A DNA stretch of 64,000 bases from Lithodes maja (GCA_037953745.1 JBAKBP010007989.1:30959-94958), one strand, 5' to 3'. Counted from the first letter of the stretch, positions 11,305-22,071 are shown. Made by a program: numbers and translations. Notes: generated from the letters alone by a model not told the origin.

Positions 11305-11860
11305 GTGCTAGATAGAGGTAATTATAGGCGCCTGAAAATGCTTGACCAAATCATGAAGGTCTGTGAGAGAGTCTTTGAGGGTTTGATCAGGCAAAGCATC
11401 TTCATTGATATGCAGTTTGGTTTTATGCCAGGACATGGTACAACCGATGCTATCTTCATAGTCAGGCAGATACAGGAAAGATACTTACTAAAAGGCAGGG
11501 ATCTTTACTTTGTGTTTGTAGACTTGGAGAAGACAGGGTGCCTAGAGATGTTGTGCAGTGGGCTATGAGGAAACTTGGTGTGGAAGAGTGGCTGGTGCGT
11601 GTGATAATGAAGATGTATAAGGATTCGCGAACTGCGGTGAGGGTGAAAGGTGTAATGAGTTCACAGTCCGTGTTGGAGTTCATCAGGGTTCAGTGTTAAG
11701 CCCCCTCTTTATTATGGTCCTGGAGGCACTGTCTAGAGTTTTTAGAGGCGGACTCCCGTGGGAACTGTTTTATGCAGACGATTTAGTCCTAATAGCTGAC
11801 AATATGCAAGATGCTGAGGCCAAATTCAAAAGATGGAGAGAGGGCATGGCGAGCAAGGGT
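11305..11860 (+). pseudogene. LINE2 reverse transcriptase core, frameshifted
   Basis: The open frames read FGFMPGHGTTDAIFIVRQIQ (RT block 2-3), then a frameshift near 11530-11570 breaks the region that in the third copy reads DLEKAFDRVPRDVVQWAMRK. The palm motif FYADDLVLIAD is intact at about 11768-11800. In this family the enzyme would copy its RNA at a nicked target. This copy cannot, because of the shift, the 5' truncation and the MITE insertion that follows. Confidence 0.8.
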
Positions 11861-11864
11861 TTAA

Positions 11865-12302
11865 CCCGTCCAGCCCCGGCTAGTTTTGTAATGTTTGTTC
11901 ACCAGAACCCGGCCGGTTTTCAAAAAATGGTTTTATTCCAGAAACAATAGCGAATGGGTTAGGAATGAAGGAAAAACCACGAAAAACCGCTCAAAAAGCT
12001 TAAAGAATGGTCCTACAGAGCCCCCGAAAACGTATTTTACAAGAGTAAAAAATTGAAGGCAATTACCCCCAAAAAACAGGTTATTGCGCGCTCACGCGCA
12101 CACACGTGGACTTTGAGAGTTTTCAACCATCGGCACGGTTGCGTGAGATACGTACACAGTTCCCATACAAATCTGAGCCCTCTTGAGTGGCTACACCTGA
12201 GGTTACGGTCGGCGCAATTAGGGTGACGCGCCAGGTGCGTCTCTGGGGCTGTGCGTTACATACATCGCCGACGCGCCAGGCGCGTCGCTGGGGCTGTACG
12301 GG
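11865..12302. mobile_element. TTAA MITE inserted in LINE2
   Basis: TTAA lies on both sides (11861-11864, 12303-12306). Ends are CCCGTCCAGCCCCGGC and, inverted, CCCGTACAGCCCCAGC. The uninterrupted LINE2 copy near 49975-49995 reads 'caagggtttaagagtc', which is exactly the empty site with one TTAA. Insertion and its duplication are therefore directly shown. The right part contains two near-copies of 'gacgcgccaggcgcgtc'. No protein is encoded. Confidence 0.9.
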
Positions 12303-13179
12303 TTAAGAGTCAATATTAACAAAACCAAGGTTATGCATTGTAGATTGAGATAGGCAATGTGGAAAAGAGCGGTGCATACCCATGTGTAGTGTGTGGAGAG
12401 GGTGTGGGCGCTAACTCGATTCGATGTAGCATCTGTTGTTGTAGCATGTTGGGTACACCATGGAAGTAAGCGCTGTAGTAGAATAAAGGGACCCCTGCTG
12501 AAGGATAAGTCAGAAATAGAGAAATTTGAGTGCGTAGTGTGCAAAGGCGAGCTTGTGTTAAGTGATGATCCTGTGGCTGTGAACTTTGGAAATGAGTCAT
12601 TGGAGCTGGTGGACAAGTTTTGTTACCTAGGAGATACCATCTCTGCCGGTGGTGGGGCCGAGGCTGCCACTGTCGCTAGAATTAGATGTGGCTGGGGGAA
12701 GTTCAGAGAACTGCTGCCGATTCTGACCATGAAAAGAATGTGTCTCCCCCCTGAAGGGATAGGTGTATACCTCATGTGTTAGAAGTGCAATGACGTATGC
12801 CTCAGAAACATGGGCCGTTAAAGTAGAGGATGTCAACAGAATGGAACGTAATGAGATGAGAATGGTGAGATGGATGTGTAGGGCCAGGCTGCAGGATAGA
12901 ATAACAAGTGATGAGTTGAGGAGACATTTAGGTATAAAGAGTATTAGCGAGGTGATGCGTACAAGTAGACTGGGATGGTATGGACATGTGGAGAGAATGG
13001 ATGAACAAAATTGGGTGAAAAAATGCAGGTCTGTGATTGTGGAGGGAGCTGCACCAAGGGGTGGACCGAGGAAGACCTGGGATCGGACTTTACGTGCCGA
13101 TCTCAAATCCAAAAGCTTGACAAGTGAAGCAGCCCTTAACAGGGTTGCCTGGAACGCTGCCATTAGGACAAGAGACTGA
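12303..13179 (+). pseudogene. LINE2 C-terminal region
   Basis: After the MITE the LINE2 frame resumes: a zinc-finger-like segment (CxxC near 'vcgegvganS', then WVHHGSKRCSRIKGPL), then KFCYLGDTISAGG, SAMTYASETWAVK, LGWYGHVERMD and PRGGPRKTWDRT. These are typical of the C-terminal part of many animal LINE polymerases. One frameshift lies near 12760. It is a decaying copy. Confidence 0.8.
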
Positions 13180-13230
13180 AACTGCACATATGTGTGGAGC
13201 ACTCGGTCTTAAAATGTTATGTATGTATGT

Positions 13231-13430
13231 CGCGAGCCGTGGCATAGTCAGTAGAGCGTTGGCTGCTGATCAAAGACTCTGAGGATCGAGCCCGGACGGT
13301 CAAAAAAATTATTGGTAGATGTTAAGCCCGGGCAACTTGACCTAGCGATTCGTGACAAACGCCTAATGTTCATGGCCATCCCTTCTCGGGAATTAAGGCG
13401 TCTGGAAAATAAAATAAAAATATTATTAAG
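13231..13430 (+). repeat. tRNA-derived SINE (family SINE-T2)
   Basis: The A box TGGCATAGTCAG (13240-13251) and B box GGATCGAGCCC (13283-13293) give a tRNA-like head. A body of about 110 bp and an A-rich tail (13408-13430) follow. It sits directly between the LINE2 tail and the LINE1 3' end. It is unlikely to be a real tRNA gene because the 3' acceptor part does not pair. Confidence 0.6.
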
Positions 13431-13875
13431 CTGTTGTTGTCGTTCCCTAAGCTGCCTGGCCGAACAGCCCTGAGTCCCTAAGGAAGGCCATGGCTACGGT
13501 CGGGCTTTCCCACAGAGCTCTCAAGGAGTGTAGATTATGTTGTTGGAGTAAATGATTGTGTGATATGCAGTCTTCTATGATATGTTTAATGGTATGGGGT
13601 GCTGTGTTACATCTCGGGCAGGTGTCGTCGACGGAGTTATCCAGTCTCTTCTGATCGCACAGAAAAGCTGGATGGCCATGCTGGATCTCAGCATGGCCAG
13701 GTGGACTCTGTCCTCGCGAGGAAGAGAGGATTCAGAAGGATGGATTTCAGGAGGTAGTGCCTGCAGCTGCTATTTGTCTATGAGTGATTGGATGGAATGG
13801 TTGGAGATATGAGTATGGATGTGCTTCTGGAAGCTGGTTTGGGGTGGGCAGGGAGGGAGAGAAGACCGTATTTGT

Positions 13876-14347
13876 ACATACATACATACATACATAACAT
13901 TATAAGACTGAGTGCTCCACATATACGTACAGTTTCAGTCTTTTATCCTAATGGCGGCGTTCCAGGCAACCCTGTTAAAGGCTGCTTCACTAGTCAAGTT
14001 TTTGGATTTGAGATCGGCACGTATAGTCCGATCCCAGGTCTTCCTCGGTCCACCCCTTGGTGCAGCTCCCTCCACAATCACAGACCTGCATTTTTTCACC
14101 CAATTTTGTTCATCCATTCTCTCCACATGTCCATACCATCCCAGTCTACTTGCACACATCACCTCGCTAATACTCTTTATACCTAAACGTCTCCTCAGCT
14201 CAACATTTATTATTCTATCCTGTAGCCTGGCCCCACACATCCATCTCGCCATTCTCATCTCATTATGTTCCATTCTGTTGACATCCTCTACTTTAACGGC
14301 CCATGTTTCTGAGGCATACGTCATTGCACTTCTAACACATGAGGCAT
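13876..14347 (-). mobile_element. LINE2 copy 2 inserted into LINE1
   Basis: The frame at 13935-14351 (minus) repeats the LINE2 C-terminus (SAMTYASETWAVK, LGWYGHVERMD, PRGGPRKTWDRT) and the tail appears as a run of CATA/TACA at 13876-13902. The uninterrupted LINE1 copy near 51075-51100 reads 'gtatttgtgtgtaatacc'. Here 'gtatttgt' is left of the insert and 'ttgtgtgtgatacc' right of it, giving a short TTGT duplication. The insert is 5' truncated, as is usual for LINEs. Confidence 0.85.
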
Positions 14348-15183
14348 ACACCTTGTGTGTGATACCGTGTGCTGGGTGTTGTTTTGATATTTCTTGGTGT
14401 CTGTGGGTGTGTTGCCATGTAGTGTAGTGGGTGGTGTTGGTTTGTGGAGGCTGCAGCCAGGAAATGAGTGCCTCTCATGTCCAGATGGTCTTTGACTTTG
14501 AGTACTTTGGTTTCTTGATGTAGGTGAGCTGTAGCTGTGCAGCCTGTGATGATTTTTAGGACTTTATTTTGAATAGTCTGCAAGGTCTTGTGATGTGTTT
14601 CAGCTGGGTTAGAAGCCCAGGCAGGGCTTGCATATTCCATCACTGATCTTATGTATTGTTTGTAAACTGTGGTGGTGGTTTCTTTGTTGTGTCCAAATTT
14701 TGTGTGGGCAAGGGACCTGAGGGCATTAAGTCTGGGTGTCAGTTTATTTTTTATGTTTGTGGTATGTTGTTTGAATGTCATTAGAGTATCATATGTTACT
14801 CCTAGGATTCTGGGTGAGTGTGTATGTGTTAGGGGTGTGTTGTTAATGGTGATTTGAGGGGTGTATTTCTGTTCGGCTGTCCAGCTTGTGAGGATGGTTG
14901 CGGTGGATTTGGCTGGAGCCAACTTGAGTCTGTTTGTAGTGCACCAGTCATGTAGTGTGTTGAGATAGGGTTGAAGGAGAAATGTTGCTTCGTCTAGGTT
15001 TTGGTGTGTGCATGTGAGTGTTATGTCGTCTGCATAGGAGGCTATGTTTATTTGGGGTGTGTGGGGTGTAGTTATATCATGAATGTACAGATTAGAGTGC
15101 GGGCGACAGGACGGATCCTTGCTGGACTCCGTTTGTGAAGTTTCTGATGCTAGATGACTGACTGGCCAATTATATGTGTGCAC
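14348..15183 (-). pseudogene. LINE1 reverse transcriptase, C-terminal half
   Basis: A long minus-strand frame that holds the catalytic motif SYADDITL (about 15019-15042), then NRLKLAPAKS, SPRILGVTYDTLMTFKQHT, SVMEYASPAWASN and a terminal region ending in YHTQ. These are blocks 5-7 and the post-RT region of jockey-like reverse transcriptases. This part is open for about 280 codons, though the frame upstream is broken. The second copy at 51240-52540 carries YADG instead of YADD. Confidence 0.8.
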
Positions 15184-16097
15184 ATCTGCCTGCTAGGAAG
15201 TTGGCCAGCCACCTTTTTGTGTTGTGCATGCTTGTGTTATTGAATTTGTTTAAGTTGTGGCGTGGGATGGCATCGAAGGCTTTACTAATGTCTTGTGTGG
15301 TAAGTAGTGATCTGTGTGTTGGTCTGGCTGAATTGATACCGTCAAAAGCTCTTTATGTAAGGTCTGTAAGAAGAGTGTTTGTGGAGTGCAGTGGCCTGAA
15401 GCCACGTGTTGGAGCTAGGGGTAGAGCGTGTGTGGTCAGTTGTAGTGCAAGGCGTTCTATGACTTTGGAAGGGGTGCAAAGGAGTGTGATAGGACGGTGC
15501 GAGGAGGGTAGCATGGGGTCTTTGTTGGGTTTGGGGAATGTAATGATGCCATGCTTGCAGATGTTTGGTATTGTGTTGTGTGAATAACTGTAGTTTGATA
15601 TGTTGGCGAGTGCTTGTATGCCTTGTGGTCCTAGGTGTCTGAGGTGTATGTTGCTTAAGTTGTTTAGGCCACTGGCGGGTGAGTGCTTGAGATTGTTGAT
15701 GATGTGCTTTGTCTGGTTGTTGGTGAAGGGTGCGTAGTCAGGAACTGTCTCTTACGTCAGATGGCGCGTCGGTCGTCTTTATGGGGGTTTAGGTGGCTGA
15801 CATGAGTTAAGTAATTAATTAGTGTTTGCTTGTTGTTTATATGAAGGAGTAGAGTCTGTTGTTGTGATTGTGTTGTGTTGCTGTTGGAAAGTGTGATGCT
15901 CTTTAGTGTTTTGTAGAGTTTTTTGGGGTCTGTTTTGTGATCAAGTGTTTGGAGGTAGATATTCCAATTTAGTGTTTGTTGTTCCTGTATTTTGGTGTTA
16001 ATCTGTGTGTGAGTGCTTGGATTTGCTGTGTGATGTCCTGTGTGTGGGGTGCTGGGGAGTGTTTCAGTGTGTCCCGTTGTCTGATGAGGTTTTGAAT
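15184..16097 (-). pseudogene. LINE1 N-terminal RT region, broken frames
   Basis: This region aligns with the minus-strand frame of the second copy (52643-53560, for example SPACGLDNISNIHLRHLG). In copy 1 it has several stops and shifts. It links the endonuclease to the RT palm. Confidence 0.7.
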
Positions 16098-17051
16098 TTA
16101 TGGTGAGAAGTTGGGGTTGTGTCTTTTTCTGTTGCCTCTTGGAATGTGTTTCTTGTCAGCGTTTTGGATATTTATGTTACATGTGTGGACAGCATTGTTG
16201 ATGTTAGTGATAGGTGTGCTGTTTAGGGTTTCATAGTGTTCTGTCTCGTTTGTGAAAGCTTCCCAGTTGGCTCTTTTATAGTTGGTGTATTTGTATTTGT
16301 GGCTAGCTGGGGTGAGTCTGGTTTTGGTGGTGATAATGATCGGGAGGTGGTCAGAGCCTAAGGTTTTTACCATCCTCCAGGATGTTGTGGGGGCGAGTTT
16401 TGGGGAGCAAATGGTGATATCTGGAGATGATGGGTTGAAGAGGGCTTGGTGGGGAGTGTAGGTATGTTGATGGGTAAGGATATAAAGGTCTGATTGGCGT
16501 TGTAGGGCTTGCCCTCTTTCTGTGTCAGGGTTGTCTACAAACCAGGCCGATGTCTTGGCATTGGAAGTCACCACCCAGGATGATGTGTGGGGTGTTTGTA
16601 ATTTGTTGTAGTTGTGGTCTGTATTCGTTAGGTACTGTAGGGGATATTTGAGGGAGGATGTATGTGTTTATGATGGTTATGTTGGATTTGTTGCCAGTGC
16701 GTATTTGATAGATTGTATTTCTGTTGTGTTATCATTTGTGCGAAGGAGGGATTTGGTAAGCGCACGGCGGGTGTCTGTATAGGTTATTTCTTTGTGAACC
16801 AAGGTGATGAGACCACCGCCGCCGGCCTGGTCTTGTCTGATTCTGATAGTGGTGAATTCATGCAAGGTAGGTGTTTTTTGTGTTGTGCGGAGTTTTGTTT
16901 CTTGTAAGATGGCAATGTATATGTTGTGTTGTTTGATGAAGTGTGACAGTTTGTGTTTCTTTGTGTTGTTGTTGGTTGTTGTTCCCCAGGCTGCCTGGCC
17001 GAACAGCCCCAAGGTCCCGAGCAAGGCCAAGGCCATAGAGCGCCCCCACAA
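16098..17051 (-). pseudogene. LINE1 endonuclease domain, broken and interrupted
   Basis: Minus-strand blocks match the apurinic-type endonuclease of non-LTR elements: IYIAILQETKL (metal-binding Glu), then a GGGGLITLVHKEI block, SPDITICSPKLAPTTSW and LGSDHLPIIITT (the SDH motif). This enzyme nicks target DNA to prime reverse transcription. The start of the domain (ILQLNIDGINTKK at about 17390-17430) is separated from the rest by a SINE-L insertion, and frames are shifted in between. Confidence 0.8.
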
Positions 17052-17394
17052 AACCCTCCCTGCTTACCACTAACAAAACCCAGGTGACCGAAGCCACTCT
17101 AAGGCAGGGAGCTGAGGAGGGCGCGGAAACGCCCGAGAAACCAAAGCCCCACCCAAGGCCCTGTGCCCCTCAGCAATTATGAAGGGAAAGTTGAGGGGCA
17201 AGGGAAAAATGTGACGCTTTGGCTCCCAATCTGCCAACTTTTAGGTTGGCAGTAGGGAGGTCGATCCACGGAAAAGACGCCGTCACTCGAGATCTAGAAG
17301 ATATATAAGTAAAAGGAACAGTCAGAGTAAGCTATGGGTATGGCAGAGAATGCTCAACTCTCATTCTGATAGACCAGCCCATCACCACCATTGC
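16969..17394 (-). repeat. SINE-L copy inserted in LINE1 endonuclease
   Basis: A 15-bp direct repeat TGTTTCTTTGTGTTG lies at 16954-16968 and again at 17395-17409, a target-site duplication. Removing the insert and one repeat restores the LINE1 reading order from NTKK to HKLSHF. On the minus strand the element ends in CAGGCAGCCTGGGGAACAACA-like sequence, the same 3' end as LINE1. Confidence 0.9.
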
Positions 17395-18021
17395 TGTTTC
17401 TTTGTGTTGATGCCATCTATGTTTAATTGAAGAATGTTAATGTTGTATGTGCAGTGTATGTTGGGTGCTGCTGCACGGGGATGGGGTGGGGATGTGGAGG
17501 AGGGAGATAGGTGAGGTGGTAGTGGGGGTGGGGATTGGGGTGCAGGAGATAAGGGTATGGATGGATTAGGTTGGGGTGGGATGTGAGCGGTTGAGAATAT
17601 GGATGGTATGGAAAGGCTATGTGGGTTGGGGAGGAGAGGGGTTTGACTGGTAAAGGGAGGGGCATGAGGAACAGGTCCAGGTGTTTGTGTAGTGTTCCAT
17701 GGAGGCAAGTGTTGTGCAGGCGAAATGAATCCAGTTCCCTTATGAATTGCAGAGAACTGAACCCTTTGTGTGGCGACTCGAAGTGATAGGTTTTGAGCAT
17801 GTTGGACATATGTATTTGTAGGTGGGTCCGGGGTTGCTCTCGATGTCTCCGGCTAGAAGAAGTCTTCGAGAAATGACAGCCGGAGAGTCATTTCTCAGTG
17901 TGGAAAAAACAGTGTGATGTGTGTGTGTGTGGTGTGAGAGGTGTGGTAGGCTACTTGCCCGAGCGACCGAAGCCACTCCCAGGTTCGTAATTGCACAACT
18001 AATAACTAACAATGAATGCAT
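17395..18021 (-). pseudogene. LINE1 first protein with 2A-like motif
   Basis: The frame at 17740-18021 (minus) reads LLLAGDIESNPGP: the D-I-E-S-N-P-G-P core is encoded at 17824-17847. That motif matches the 2A/CHYSEL ribosome-skipping signal (D-x-E-x-NPGP). It is followed by YICPTCSKPI and, after a frameshift near 17755, a continuation toward HNTCLH, together a Cys/His finger. A Pro-rich stretch follows (17423-17700). In a live element the ribosome would release the short upstream peptide after the Gly of NPG. This copy is frameshifted. Confidence 0.75.
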
Positions 18022-18119
18022 AGCTTAACCTCCCAGACCCGGCTGGCTTCATATGAGTGTAACTCCCGTATCCGGGGCTACTATATTATGGGTTGTGCAC
18101 CAACTTTAGACATTCACAC

Positions 18120-18590
18120 CTGGGGAGGTGTGGTGGAGTGGTCTTGTCACTGGACTGGTAATCCAATGATCCCGGGTTCGAATACCGATCTGTCTATGGG
18201 ATGATATTATTGGGATGGAATTTGTGCTGGAATCAGTGCATTACCACAAAACCCACAGAAACGTTTTAGACTACAGGGGGGGCAATGCCTAGCGAGTTCA
18301 TTATTAGCTCAATAGGTGGCGTTCTGAGAGTGAGGGTCCGAGTCTTGGGAGTGAGACAGTGAAGCACAAAGGCGAAGCAGCTTCAGAGATAGAGCTACTT
18401 CGAGTCGTGAATGGGCAAACAAGCGGTCTGCAAAGGCAAGATGGCGAAGGGTGATTGCAGCTCTAAGTGCTTCACAGGTTTCACTCCCTAGACTGGAACA
18501 CGACCTCACAGGCTTCACCGTGTTGAGCAGTAGAATGCACAGGCTCTCGGCCTATGCCCGAGAGGGAGTAGTTAGAATATAGAAGAAAAG
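18120..18590 (+). repeat. tRNA-derived SINE-T1, copy 2
   Basis: It has an A box TGGTGGAGTGG (18131-18141) and a B box GGTTCGAATAC (18175-18185), then the same body as 1166-1620, including 'caataggtggcgttctgaga' and 'gcccgagagggagtagtt'. It has an extra block of about 60 bp near 18400-18480 relative to copy 1. Confidence 0.75.
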
Positions 18591-18907
18591 AAACTTCAAG
18601 AGACAAGCTAGTATGATAAACTGAACAGAAAAATGTAAGACTTGCTGTTTCTGTCGAATGGCATTGACTAGACAATGCTGCATCAGCTGGTTGTTGTGTT
18701 CTTCGTCACATCAGTGGCACTTTTTCTGGATGCGTTATTATTTACTTGGTGATAATGTCATATTTATTATGAGAATATTATTTTAGTCTTATCACTTTTA
18801 CTAAAATGCATAATTATGCTACAGTATTCATATAATTTTGTTATGTGTTGCTTTCACTGTTTTTGTTAAGTTATTATTACTTGTTATACAGCATGTGTCA
18901 CTTCCAC
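18591..18907. other. spacer, no gene
   Basis: AT-rich sequence between SINE-T1 and the next TTAA MITE. Nothing recognised. Confidence 0.3.
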
Positions 18908-18911
18908 TTAA

Positions 18912-19524
18912 CCCGGGAGCTGCGGGGAGACTCTTAAGAGTTCCCCCGGCGGACTGCGGGAAGACTCTTGTGAGTAAGTAAAATAAAAAATCAACTTTTG
19001 ACATCGGAAAAAAAAAAAAAAATATATTTTTTTTTTTTTTTGGCCCCTGGGCCATGCAAAATCTCAGTCCTCTACCTCCCCTCCTTCCCCACTTTCCTCC
19101 TCTCCTTCAGTTATCACCTATTTTCCCTATTATTCCCTTATTCTGAGGTATATTTTCGTGCTAACATTAGCGAGTTGCAAGCAGGGTGTTGTCATCACTG
19201 ATAGCAAGCGAGTGCAAGAGAGAGAGAGAGAGTATCGATCGACTGTGTCTCAGTGGCCTTGGGGGAAATTGGCGGGATAGCAGTTTGCCTCACCCATACA
19301 TTATACAACTCGCGGGCTATATCTCCGATTTTGACCATCCAAACGCTGTTTTCACTCGTTTTATTGTTGTTTCAGGTTAATACCTTTATAATCAACCCAT
19401 AATAGGCGCATATGGATAATTATTAATGCTATTAATGGTACAATGAATATTTTAGTGACGGAAACACCTCAAATACGTCAGCACAGGGGGACGTTTTCAA
19501 TTACCCCCGTGCGCACTTCAGAGG
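18912..19524 (+). mobile_element. TTAA MITE family M1, copy 1
   Basis: TTAA lies at 18908-18911 and 19525-19528. The ends are CCCGGGAGCTGCGGGGAG and, inverted, CCTCTGAAGTGCGCACGGGG. It contains an A/T homopolymer block, a 'ggcccctgggccatgc' palindrome and a GA microsatellite (about 19217-19231). Other copies are at 19529-20087, 58135-58738 (inverted) and 59195-60244. None encodes protein. Confidence 0.85.
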
Positions 19525-19528
19525 TTAA

Positions 19529-19562
19529 GAGTCAGGGGGAAAAAAAATCAATTTAAAACACC

Positions 19563-19603
<41 letters not shown>

Positions 19604-19744
19604 CCCTGGGCCATGCCAAATATCACTCCTCCACCTCCCCTCCTTCAGTTATCACCTATTTTCCCTGTTATTCCCTTTTCCTGTGGTCTATTTTCGTGCT
19701 AACATTAGCGAGTTGGTAGCAGGGCGTTGTCATCACTGTTAGCA

Positions 19745-19797
<53 letters not shown>

Positions 19798-20087
19798 CGA
19801 TCGACAGTCTCTCTCCAGAGGTGGAGAAAAGTGGTGGGCTGGGAGGTTGCCTCAGCCATACATTGTGTAACTCCCGGCCTGTATCGCCGATTTTGACCAT
19901 CCAAACGCTGTTTCCACTTGTTTTATTGTTGTAACAGGTTAATACCTTTATAATCAACCTATAATAGGCGCATATAGATAAGTATTAATGCTATTTACGG
20001 TAAAATAAATATTTTAGTGATGGAAACAGCTCAAATACGTCAGCACAGGAGTGTGGTGTCTCATACCCCCCATGCGTACTTCAGAGG
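19529..20087 (+). mobile_element. TTAA MITE family M1, copy 2, 5' shortened
   Basis: It adjoins copy 1 and shares a TTAA with it. Its left end corresponds to an internal TTAAGAGT of the full element, so the first ~22 bp are missing. The right end (TTCAGAGG, then TTAA at 20088-20091) is normal. The T-run is longer (19566-19602) and the GA tract is expanded to about 45 bp (19747-19794). Confidence 0.8.
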
Positions 20088-20308
20088 TTAATACTATTTT
20101 ATTTTGTATGCATTATATGTCACTTTCATTTTGTAAGAGGTTATTTTTTATATATATAATTAATTTTTGGGTGTCATATTCACTTGCAATTTATGTCACT
20201 TTCACTTTGTTTCGTACAAGTATCCTTCTCTAGTACTTTGCTGCTAGTGTTTGTGTGTGAGGTGTATGTGTATATGGCATCAAGCTACATGACCACGAGT
20301 CGGAGCAG

Positions 20309-20395
20309 GTGGTGGTGGTCTAGTGGTTAAAGTATTGGAGTGCTGCACTACTGGCCTGAGTTCGAGCCCTGGCTGGGTCATGTCGCAAAAATATT
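20309..20395 (+). repeat. tRNA-like sequence
   Basis: A box TGGTCTAGTGG (20316-20326) and B box AGTTCGAGCCC (20359-20369) at normal spacing. The 3' acceptor part runs into an A/T-rich tail ('cgcaaaaatattaaat'). It is most likely a SINE head or tRNA pseudogene. Confidence 0.55.
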
Positions 20396-20553
20396 AAATA
20401 TATACAGTATGTTATAAATAGTTACTTTATATACATATTAATGTGTCACTTGCACTACACTTGAGTCTTGGGCACTTCAACAGTTCTGAATCGTACGGTA
20501 ATCAGTGAAGCAAGGGTCAATGCACAGTGCCACCTTGCACTCCTGAAACTAAA

Positions 20554-20753
20554 TCCCTGAACACTCAGCCTAGGATACCCCTTTAATATTCCGCGCAAAA
20601 AGGGCATGGTTTGCGGTTACTTTATGACCATATCCTGTCGCCTACTAGGTGATAAGTAGCGTGGGCGAAAGGGGATGGTCATAAAGTAACCGCGAATCAA
20701 ACCACTTTTGTTCGGAATGTTAAAGGGGTATCCTTGGCTTGAGTGTTCAGGGA
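20554..20753. mobile_element. palindromic MITE
   Basis: Arms of about 90 bp face each other: left 'tccctgaacactcagcc...ggatacccctttaa...ggttactttatgacca', right the reverse complement with a few mismatches. A short unpaired centre lies near 20640-20665. No coding capacity. Flanking duplication is unclear. Confidence 0.75.
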
Positions 20754-20934
20754 CTTTTGCAGTGGTGAACCAAATCGCCCCATTTTGTTGCATAATGTGG
20801 CCCACACTTCTGGGTATTTATCTATAAAATACTTAGAAAAATTATTGAATTTCAAGTGTCATATAGGTAATGATCCCTTACATTTGTATTAAAATTTTGG
20901 TTTTGTAGTTCAATGAATATTGAGTCCTAAGGCT

Positions 20935-21790
20935 AAGGCTAAGTCCTCGCCCCTCTACAGACAACTCCTGGGCATGGTCGGGCTCTTACACATGGCACTA
21001 GTCTAGTCACAAATTGGATGATGAGCTGGGCATATAACTCGTGAACATGTAGAACGTTCACCAACTATCCTCATCAAGAAGATCGCTGTTCACATTAACC
21101 CCTTAAATCTAATACATGTAAATATATGCTTGTCCTAAGAGTAATACGAGAGGTGAGTGCTGAAACTCCTTTAGGACCTCAAGGGAAGGGTATGCATTTA
21201 AATAGAGAGAAGAATGAAATGAGAGTAATGTCGTCAGAGAGAAAGAGTGCAACCGTGAGAAATTGGGAGAGAGGGCAAGGGATGTTAGAATCTCAAAGGT
21301 TCTAGGCAACCTGATCATGGAACACACAGCGAGCCTCCAGGCAATGTGCAGTACGACAACATGGGCAACCCAGGCAGCATAGGCAGGCGGCAATGGACTA
21401 CCAACCCTGTCGCACCTAGCTATAAGCGCAAGGCTGCCAACCGGTCCATACGTCTGGCAACCACCACTCCGGCAGCGTGGCGCGTTGCTACCCTCTCGCT
21501 CTGAAAACTAACTCACTCTCTCTCTCTGAACTCCCATTGTCTTATCTATCAACTTCTCTATTGATACTACATATTAAATGGAAGGTCTCGACATGGCTTA
21601 AAACAAAACCCACCACTGGTTAGCACATGACGAGACCTTTGCAGAGATACAAAGAACATAGTTATACGTTGTCACACTCAATATAAGCAGCCAGCACGGT
21701 ACAGCGGTACAGCGGTACCACACAGTGGCGGTACAGTGGAGTACCAAGGAGTACAATCAGGTTGCGTTGCCACGCACTGGGTGCGTCACA
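20935..21790 (-). repeat. 3' LTR of the gypsy element
   Basis: It matches 27578-28425 nearly throughout. Differences seen are an extra 'agcggtac' near 21706, small changes near 21104-21118 and one fewer CT unit near 21520. The minus-strand start TGTGACG follows the polypurine tract. The far end (plus-strand 'aaggctaag') lacks the usual TG/CA. Confidence 0.9.
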
Positions 21791-22071
21791 GCCCCCCCAA
21801 GATTTTAGATAATCGACCTTAGAAGCATTATCAAAATCTGACAGGCAACCAACCGACCTGCTACCCTTAGCTGCCACTAATTGCAAAAGGTGCACAACAA
21901 CTGAAGTGTGAATTATACATAAAACACAATATCGCATGCATCATGCTACAACAATAAAGACTTACAAAACTAAAAAAAAAAATTCTCGTTTATTTTATTG
22001 TTTTATAATCTTTTTGGACGGCGTTATGATAGCCTAATTTTACTCCTGCTCAACCCACACACCGTGCACGA

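Larger units (their letters stand above)
11296..13230 (+). mobile_element. LINE2 copy 1, 5' truncated, plus strand
   Basis: A non-LTR retrotransposon fragment covering the reverse transcriptase and its C-terminal region, ending in a 'gttatgtatgtatgt' tail (13216-13230). It is interrupted by a TTAA MITE (11865-12302). Two other copies in the window (13876-14347 minus; 49546-50636 plus 53784-53862) allow its limits to be read. The frame is broken by frameshifts, so it is inactive. Confidence 0.85.
13431..18022 (-). mobile_element. LINE1 copy 1 with 2A-like motif (nested insertions)
   Basis: A long minus-strand non-LTR retrotransposon. Its 3' end is the (AAC)n-type tail at 13431-13445 and its 5' part lies near 18022. 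In transcription order it holds a 2A-like motif, a Cys-rich finger, a Pro-rich stretch, an AP-type endonuclease, reverse transcriptase and a C-terminal Cys/His motif. It is interrupted by a SINE-L (16969-17394) and an inverted LINE2 piece (13876-14347). Many frame breaks show it is dead. Length without insertions is about 3.7 kb. Confidence 0.85.

Noticed and set aside
21109..21393. Conserved 94-residue frame repeated at 27753-28034
   Set aside because: Both are within the gypsy LTRs; conservation reflects recent LTR identity and not coding constraint.
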